NCBI GenBank assembly: GCA_019096065.1
Contig: JAGUCH010000001.1
Span: 16,926,001-16,990,000, forward strand
Length of the DNA: 64,000 nucleotides
Reading direction: 5' to 3'
DNA from: Paracyclopina nana
Taxonomy: Eukaryota > Arthropoda > Copepoda > Cyclopoida > Cyclopettidae
Below are positions 58,901-64,000 of the stretch, piece after piece. Position numbers and translations under genes: made by a program. Each line of letters begins with the position of its first letter. Positions within the stretch are counted from its first letter, which is position 1. The notes beneath the pieces are model-generated. The model made no database searches. It worked only from the letters and a program-made list of their open reading frames with translations, and had not been told where the DNA came from.

Positions 58901-61095
58901 AACGGTTCTTGGATCGACTATGAGAACATATAGTCCTTAGATCAACCAACCTTGGATAGAAAAAAAAAGTTGCTAGATTCGCAGTGCTATCTAGCCAGGA
59001 AACTTGAGCAAGTAAATTTGACATGGCTGCACTACATTGGCGATCACAAATAGGCTGTTATAACTTTTGGTGCCCTAATTCTTAAAACTTTAGTAATATG
59101 ACATAATCTACAGATAAAATGGCACCCTTTCAAGCCATAAAACCATATGCAACTCACACAAATTTCCAAGCTTTTCATTGCTGAAACCGATTTTTTCTAG
59201 CCTGGCTCCGCTGGTGAGCCAATCAAATTGCCGCTCCTGATCATGTGACAAGTTTCGCGCGCGGCAGTTTTTCCAAATATACTTGCCCAAAAGCGCCATC
59301 TAGCGAAAAAGTTTGTCCCTCCAATGGCTTATTATGTGGTAGCCTTGGAAGAGAAATAAACTAAGAACTATTTTGAAATTGAAACCTTATCAGGGATTTT
59401 CGGTTGCCGATAGAGAAAAATAATTAATAATTATGATGGTACAAAATTAGTACAAACTTTTGCTCAAAACCGTAGGCCCGCCCCCCGCTGTCCATTTATG
59501 GACGCCTTTACCTAGTTTTTCTGAAAGGAGCTTTTTGCCAGAGCACTCATGGTTCTTTATTATATAGCCTAACCAAAAACAAATTCAGAACGAATTTACA
59601 TGATGAACATCAGCTGAAGAGGCCATTTTAGAAACCTTTGTGCTTAGCTTCTATGGACATAATTGCAATACCCCTGGACTTTGAGTTTCATAACATGTAG
59701 GAAGTCCATTAAGAAATTACTTAAAATCTTGTGTTTTTAAGGTAACATTTTCAATTTGTAGAGTGGACCAATAATGTCAGTAAGCAATGTACTCTCTGTT
59801 GATAAGTGCCAAACCTCAGTAGAGTAGCTGCCAATAAAACCGACAATAAAGTCGATATACTGGATATGAAGCACTACAATCCTGGACCCAACTTGTCCTA
59901 ACTTTAAAGCAGACGAAGAAGGCCGAGTAAAGTTACAGTAGCTATAGAGTAGTCAGGAGCCCAAACTGGCAAGTAGAAATGCATCTAGAAATGATTCTTT
60001 TCAATTAACCACCTTGGGCTTTTTAAGCTAGGGACTCAAGGATCTGATCCAGATCAAGCAATATTTCTGCAAAACAGCCACACTACAATTGAACGTTTAA
60101 TGGTACTTTGCACATTTTCTAAAGATGCAAACGCCATTATATGAAAACGTATAAAGAATGCATGCGTCAATTCCTATGAAAAGAAATGAGCACTTCTACA
60201 TTCTGGTTTGTTTGTAACTTAGCTGCGTTGGCACAAGAAGAATATTTTCTCGTTTTTTCAAGGTTTGAACAAATAACAACCAGGAAGTCAAACTGACATT
60301 AACATTTATGGACTCAGAAGTTCAACTAGGATTATGAAAAATGAAAGAAATTGATCACTTAGATGGACGACTTCGACGAATGCTACTGTATAAGGTAATA
60401 AAACATAGAAAACTGTATTAAGATAATGTACTCTTCATTTCATGCGTCCTTGTTCAAAGCCACTCAAAAAGGAACATGTTCGGATTTTCAACGGCATTGG
60501 GATAATGAGTTTTAACGAGGCTCTTTCTCCTTTACGCTCAAAGCAACGTAGCATGGCTTAGAGTGGTTTTTCAGCCCTTGAAATGCAACTGTACTTAGAT
60601 TGTGGGCTTACACAACTGTATTTTCTAATTAAGATCAGAAGCTTAGAAGAAAAGAAAAAAAGCCTATGAATGTGGTAAGAACTCTTTTACCACAGGACAT
60701 CCTTCTTTATCGTTAGATAACATAATTGTAAGGATAATCCAATTACCAAGAAATTGTACGACCAGTAAAGGAGCAAGAATGAAAGGGAAATGATTGGCAT
60801 GGAACAAAATTGCAAATGAGACAGGATTTTGCCTCACTAAGATAAAAAAGAAACTTTATAAAAATGTCCATGACAATCTTAACATGTAAAAGTTCACAAG
60901 CTTATTATATTAAAAATGGCAATCTAAATATTTTTAGGGATTAGAAACCTTCCTATCGTTGTTACAAAAAAATCAGGAAGAGCCTTAACCAAGGGTGTTT
61001 AAATGGATTGATTGAATGAACATACCTGCACTTCCACCAGCGGCCAATCCCAAAGCAGTCAAAGCCACTTTCTTGGCGATTCCAAAAGTTGCCAT
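49993..61095 (-). CDS. CYC1: Cytochrome c1, mitochondrial (complex III)
   Basis: Six exons: 61095-61026, 54205-54081, 54021-53781, 53519-53353, 50287-50168, 50100-49993, giving 276 residues in frame. Landmarks are [20 protein letters not shown], where CSACH is the covalent haem site, and [20 protein letters not shown] followed by PPDLS. Then come [22 protein letters not shown] (the Met ligand region), the C-terminal anchor [15 protein letters not shown] and the family end [12 protein letters not shown]. It carries electrons from the Rieske protein to cytochrome c. The N-terminal exon holds only the start of the targeting sequence ([20 protein letters not shown]). Introns of 6.8 kb (first) and 3.1 kb (fourth) are filled with repeats. 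A little presequence looks missing relative to vertebrates. Confidence 0.95.
50577..50650. repeat. Two-copy 36-bp imperfect tandem repeat
   Basis: ACTTACATGAATGAT(A/G)AT(G/A)TCTAAT recurs with a period of about 36 bp in the fourth CYC1 intron. There is no other feature. Confidence 0.7.
51682..52453. repeat. Dispersed 0.77-kb repeat, copy 2
   Basis: Second copy of the repeat seen at 22337-23103, same orientation, inside the fourth CYC1 intron. Small indels distinguish the copies, for example a duplicated TTGGTTCTC near 51810. Confidence 0.8.
54930..55075. repeat. GC-rich hairpin and short tandem repeats
   Basis: GGGGGGCGGGCCGAAGGCCCGCCCCCC near 54935 is a near-perfect hairpin and a diverged satellite unit. 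It is followed by three copies of AAACTGTACCAGG and two of ATATCGACCAGG. Confidence 0.8.
55090..55178 (-). ncRNA. tRNA-derived Pol III unit (SINE or tRNA pseudogene)
   Basis: On the minus strand a box A-like TGGCTCACTGGTAGAG and a perfect box B GGTTCGAATCC are spaced as in a tRNA, with a GCA anticodon position (Cys-like loop CTGCAAA) between, and a TTTTT run shortly after. The acceptor and T stems do not pair and one anticodon-stem pair is mismatched. It is therefore a tRNA-derived element rather than a working tRNA. Confidence 0.6.
55195..56630. repeat. ~115-bp satellite with GGGCCGAAGGCCC hairpin
   Basis: Units carry AGTGGGCCGAAGGCCCACC, CTCCACATTTAGCGGAATCA, ATCTGCTACTTAATTGAACA, CTTTAGGGCAGGCC and GGCTTGCCATTACATAGTAA. 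One to two units lie before 55406 and about four to five from 56154 to 56630; a TIR element interrupts the array. The GGGCCGAAGGCCC and GGCAGGCCNTAGGCTTGCC parts each form hairpins. All sit in the first CYC1 intron. Confidence 0.9.
55407..56153. mobile_element. TIR element inserted in the satellite
   Basis: A 747-bp segment starts CGATCGCCGTCA and ends with the inverse TGACGGCGATCG. It is flanked by TAATTA on both sides (55401-55406 and 56154-56159), while sister satellite units show a single uninterrupted GTAATTAGGGAGTG. It is thus an insertion with a target duplication of up to 6 bp (exact length ambiguous because element and flank share bases). No transposase was seen. Confidence 0.85.
56626..58385. 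mobile_element. 1.7-kb foldback element with ~320-bp inverted arms
   Basis: The left arm (about 56626-56960) and right arm (about 58060-58385) are imperfect inverted copies: CACATTGGAACTAGTA, GGCAACCTGAAATTTGGCA, CAAATGACAGACTTC and GCCAGGGCTACAATTTGTAT occur on the left and in reverse complement on the right. The interior holds a family-A MITE and two short minus-strand frames (57110-56862 and 57295-56972) with no recognised domain. It resembles a degraded TIR transposon or foldback element, and the RNA could form long dsRNA. Confidence 0.75.
57465..57744. mobile_element. TA-flanked MITE, family A, copy 2
   Basis: Nearly identical to the element at 20188-20470, same orientation, with the same ATAGCCTTAGTGGAAC ends. 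It is inserted in the interior of the foldback element, so it is younger than it. Confidence 0.85.
58640..58965. repeat. Degenerate CCTTGGATCGAC tandem repeat
   Basis: About eight spaced copies of (C/T)CTTGGAT(C/A)GACxATGAxAACA-like units, about 35-45 bp apart. Related units in reverse orientation occur at 57060-57250 inside the foldback element. Confidence 0.7.
58969..59332. mobile_element. MITE family B, copy 3
   Basis: Third copy of the element at 36449, from GTTGCTAGATTCGCAGTGCTA to CCAATGGCTTA, lying directly after the CCTTGGATCGAC array. Its first few bases appear replaced by a poly-A run. Confidence 0.75.
59333..61025. other. Remainder of first CYC1 intron
   Basis: AT-rich, with no gene. 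A CCCGCCCCCCGCTG box near 59478 resembles the GC-rich satellite hairpin at 54935. Confidence 0.4.
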
Positions 61096-62168
61096 GGTTC
61101 TATATTAAATACTCGAGTAAACCTGAAAGAAATCGACGTTTCTTGAATAAATTGAGCTAATAAGAAAGAAATACAAGGCTGCCAACAAATTTTAGAGGAG
61201 CTCTTACGAAATTTCTTACCCTGAACCTGGTGAACTAAACGAAGTGGAAGGATTTAACTGAAAGTTGCTCTGAATTCACAGCAATCAGACGGCCATGTCA
61301 GTCCGACATTATGAAACTCAACAAACGCTCAACATTTTCACAGAAAAAGTTATATAATCTGAATACTTATGCATTGTTTTATAAATGCTCTTTTTATATT
61401 GACATTTTGCAACTTTGTTATTTTCAATTCAAAAAAATGGCAATTTACCATAAAATGGCATAAAATCATCAAGTCTGAGTAAAATTGAAATGTTGAGCGT
61501 TCAAACAAAAAATGAGGCTTCTGTGCCAGATTTCGAATAAAAAGTCTAATTAAACATTTAGTTTGACTTATGGCAATAGACCTCGAAAAATTCAAGCTAA
61601 ATGATAGTGTTGACGATGTTTAAAACTTACCGAAAACATGGTTAAAAGTTTAAATTGGGCTCAAGAAAAATACGGCGCGGCTTGCATTTTGCTGAATATA
61701 CAGTTAAAAAATAAAACCACTGAAATCTTACAGATGTTTTCCAATACTCTAACTTTTTGAGCTTACTCTTGTTTTCTAATTTATTATGACTCCACTAATT
61801 TAACGAGAAACATAATTATTCTGAAGCCCAAATGGGCTAAAAAGGAACGACTATATTTAAGGCAACTTTCGACGCCATAACCGTGAATTGTTGCATATAA
61901 ACAACTTTTATTGCTTAAAACTAAGCCAAATACATTTTAAAAAAATAAAGAAAAACAAATTTAGATAGAAAATGCATGCAAAAGATAAAATTCTATATAA
62001 AGCGTGAGGATATAGGGTGCTCGGGCTATAGTTCGATGCTGTAGTAACGGTGAACCTTAGAATCTCAGTTGTTTGTGTCGGTCATCGGCGAACTGAATTT
62101 GGCTTCACTCGCTATCCGGCCACAAATCCACGCTAATCTCACGCATCCAGTCTTGCATCTGCCCGCAA
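61096..62168. promoter_or_regulatory. Divergent spacer between CYC1 and LSM14
   Basis: About 1.07 kb that must hold both housekeeping promoters. Sequence just before the LSM14 ATG (62030-62168) is richer in CG dinucleotides than the rest. The ATATAGGGTGCTC region near 62010 is a possible transcription start area. No other feature. Confidence 0.4.
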
Positions 62169-64000
62169 ATGTCTTCAACGGGAGGAGTGCCCTATCTGGG
62201 CTCCAAGATATCCCTGATTTCTAAGTCCGAGATTCGCTACGAGGGAATTCTCTACACGATCGATACCAAAGATTCCACCGTCGCGTTATCCAAAGGTAAT
62301 GCTTGATTTTAACCTTTCGTCCCCAGTTTAGCATCTTGCTGTTTTAGTTCGGTCTTATGGAACGGAAGATCGTCCCACCGATCGCCCCGTGGCGCCGCGT
62401 GAAGAGGTGTACGAGTACATCATTTTTAGGGGTGCTGATATCAAAGATATCCGCGTGTGTCAGCCTCCAAAGCCGCAACCGACTCTTGAGGGCGGCCTTC
62501 CAAATGATCCAGCTATTGTTCATGTAATAACGGCAGTCTCAATCTTTTTCTGGCCTTATTTCAATTATTTTTATTGTAGCACTCTGTGACGACAAAGCCT
62601 TCGGGTGGTGCCAATGCTGCCGCCGGCTCGAGCTCTTATGGCGCTATCGGGTCGTCTGGTTATGCTCCATCTGCTCCCGGAGCTCCTTTCTCTTCCGGAC
62701 CATCTTCTACCACCCCTCAACCTCATAGTAAGCGTTTTAGGTCCCCTTGAAATGAGCCAAGCTAAGAATTGCGTTTTTAGGTGGTTCTCCTGTGATGGAC
62801 ATGCTTAATCATCATTCTGGCCGATCCTCTCCTAACCAAGGCCATGACTCGAAAAGTCCCACCAACCTTGAAGGCAGGCCTTCTAGCAGGTAAATAATCA
62901 TTATAAATGCTATTTCTTAAGTTCCACATGATGACACACCTAGCTCGCTTCGAGAGTGTCGATGAAGACAATTCAATGTTCCCATAAAATTGATATCTGA
63001 CGTTGCTTTCTTCTTTGATTGCCACGTGTTTTTTTTGGGCTGAGTTTAAACAATTTTGCGTAATTTAACAGGGGTCGTGGCGGCTCTGCTGGGTTCTATC
63101 GCGGAGGCCGTGGTCGGGGAGTTAACCAAGGTGGTAACCAATCCTTCAGAGGCCGTGGAGGTCCTGGAGGAAGAGGTGGATTCCAACCTGGTCGTCCCAC
63201 CGCAACCAAGAAGGATACGCTCAAGTTCGAAGGAGAGTACGACTTTGACAAGGCCAACGAAGAGTTCAAAGAAGTCCTTGAGAAGCTCCAGGTAACTTTA
63301 TATAAAGCCTTTCAGTTTGTACTTTTCTATGATGACACACCTAGCTCGCTTCGAGAGCGTCGATGAAGACAATTCAATGTTCCCAAAAATTGATTATCTG
63401 ATGAATTGCCTAAATGGATATTTTGAGTTTGACATTTTCTTTTGTACTCATGCGACCTTTTCATTTCCCAGAAAAGCACTCTCGAGCCAAAGGGCAACGG
63501 TGAGACTGAAGCTGAAAGCAACGAAGTTGAGGAGGGCGAAGTTGTGCCAGAGCCAGAATCATCCGGCTCTCCCATTCCCGAGATTTTCTACGACAAAAAG
63601 AAGTCGTTCTTTGACTCCATTTCATGCGAGGCCACCGAAAAGTCCAAGGGCAGGTCAAATCGCCCCGATTGGAAAGCCGAGAAAAAGTTGAACCGCGAGA
63701 CCTTTGGCGTGGCTGGTCACATGGGCAGGCGTGGTTACAATAGGCGAGGTGGCAACAATTACGGATACAACCGTGGTGGCGGCTACAATAATTACGGAGG
63801 TGGCGGTAACGGCCGCGGAGGCTATTACAATAATTACAACCAAGGGCAGCAACATCAGCAACAAGGCGGCGAGCGCGGAGAGTACAATAACTTCAGCGGC
63901 CGTTTCGCTCGTGATGGAAATAACTTTAGAGGAGGCCGCGGCCGAGGTGGCTACAACGGAGGCTACGAAGGCCGTGGTGGCTACCAAGGAGGCTACGAAG
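62169..64000 (+). CDS. LSM14: LSM14 / CAR-1 / Trailer hitch mRNP protein, 5' part
   Basis: Six exons are visible: 62169-62295, 62348-62523, 62580-62727, 62781-62889, 63072-63291 and 63472 to the right edge, with the stop outside. Residues 1-80 form the divergent LSm domain ([20 protein letters not shown] then [20 protein letters not shown], then [17 protein letters not shown]). An RGG patch follows, then the FDF region ([16 protein letters not shown]), the FFD box ([16 protein letters not shown]) and the TFG box ([10 protein letters not shown]), ending in a long Gly/Arg/Tyr/Asn-rich RGG tail. LSM14 proteins bind DDX6 and 4E-T or EDC partners and repress mRNAs in P-bodies. Domain order differs slightly from the usual: an RGG block lies before the FDF. 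Two introns carry snoRNA candidates. Confidence 0.95.
62928..63000 (+). ncRNA. C/D-box snoRNA candidate A in LSM14 intron 4
   Basis: C box ATGATGA (62928-62934), a C'-like CGATGAA near 62960 and D box CTGA (62997-63000), 73 nt in all. The core is nearly identical to candidate B in the next intron, while the flanking intron sequence is not. The terminal stem is weak and the rRNA target was not identified. Confidence 0.65.
63329..63401 (+). ncRNA. C/D-box snoRNA candidate B in LSM14 intron 5
   Basis: C box ATGATGA (63329-63335), CGATGAA near 63361, D box CTGA (63398-63401). It differs from candidate A at one position up to TTCCCA, then by small changes next to the D box, so the D guides differ slightly. 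CACACCTAGCTCGCTTCGAG is fully conserved. Confidence 0.65.

Overview
The window is nuclear DNA of an ecdysozoan invertebrate. Genes are multi-exon with GT-AG (a few GC-AG) introns, and AATAAA signals follow several stops. Gene content points the same way: an obstructor/Gasp-type chitin-binding protein, a Mextli-type eIF4E-binding protein, PTF1A/Fer1, and FMRFamide-receptor-like GPCRs. Arthropod or tardigrade is plausible; I cannot fix the phylum. Exon coordinates were derived by hand from splice signals and reading-frame continuity; every multi-exon model below joins in frame.

Layout. 1-1554: 3' end of an adhesion-type GPCR (+). 2711-3954: obstructor-like chitin-binding protein (+). 4965-5471: intact hAT-like MITE. 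6908-9968: HPS5 (-), with a Cys-loop channel gene (10040-11598, -) ending 71 bp upstream of its ATG. 12923-21036: a long run of minus-strand exons that reads as one gene, with a cytoplasmic N-terminus, one TM, a repeated Cys-rich ectodomain and then an FMRFamide-receptor-like 7TM core with a roughly 300-residue third loop. 23732-26417: AMP-forming acyl-CoA ligase (-), divergent from L-2-hydroxyglutarate dehydrogenase (26865-28880, +). 29477-34093: SF3B3 (+), whose introns carry C/D-box snoRNA candidates. 34478-37521: PTF1A bHLH factor (+). 38966-39349: unknown small membrane protein (+), convergent with NDUFB9 (39395-40147, -). 41084-43706: Mextli (+). 46266-49212: a second peptide-type GPCR (+). 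49993-61095: cytochrome c1 (-), stretched by a 6.8 kb first intron full of repeats. 62169-64000: LSM14/CAR-1 (+), running off the right edge and also hosting two related snoRNA candidates.

Themes. Housekeeping genes (SF3B3, CYC1, NDUFB9, LSM14, L2HGDH) are interleaved with neural-signalling genes (three GPCRs, one ligand-gated channel); nothing suggests a functional cluster. SF3B3 (spliceosome U2 snRNP), Mextli (translation) and LSM14 (P-body repression) are all RNA-metabolism genes, but they are not adjacent in an operon-like way.

Repeats are abundant and partly decipherable: a hAT-like MITE with an 8-bp target duplication, a TIR element nested in a roughly 115-bp satellite with its empty site visible in sister units, a 1.7 kb foldback element, two further MITE families, a tRNA-derived Pol III unit and several intronic minisatellites. 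The most novel candidates are the predicted 8-TM chimeric receptor and the intronic snoRNA sets.
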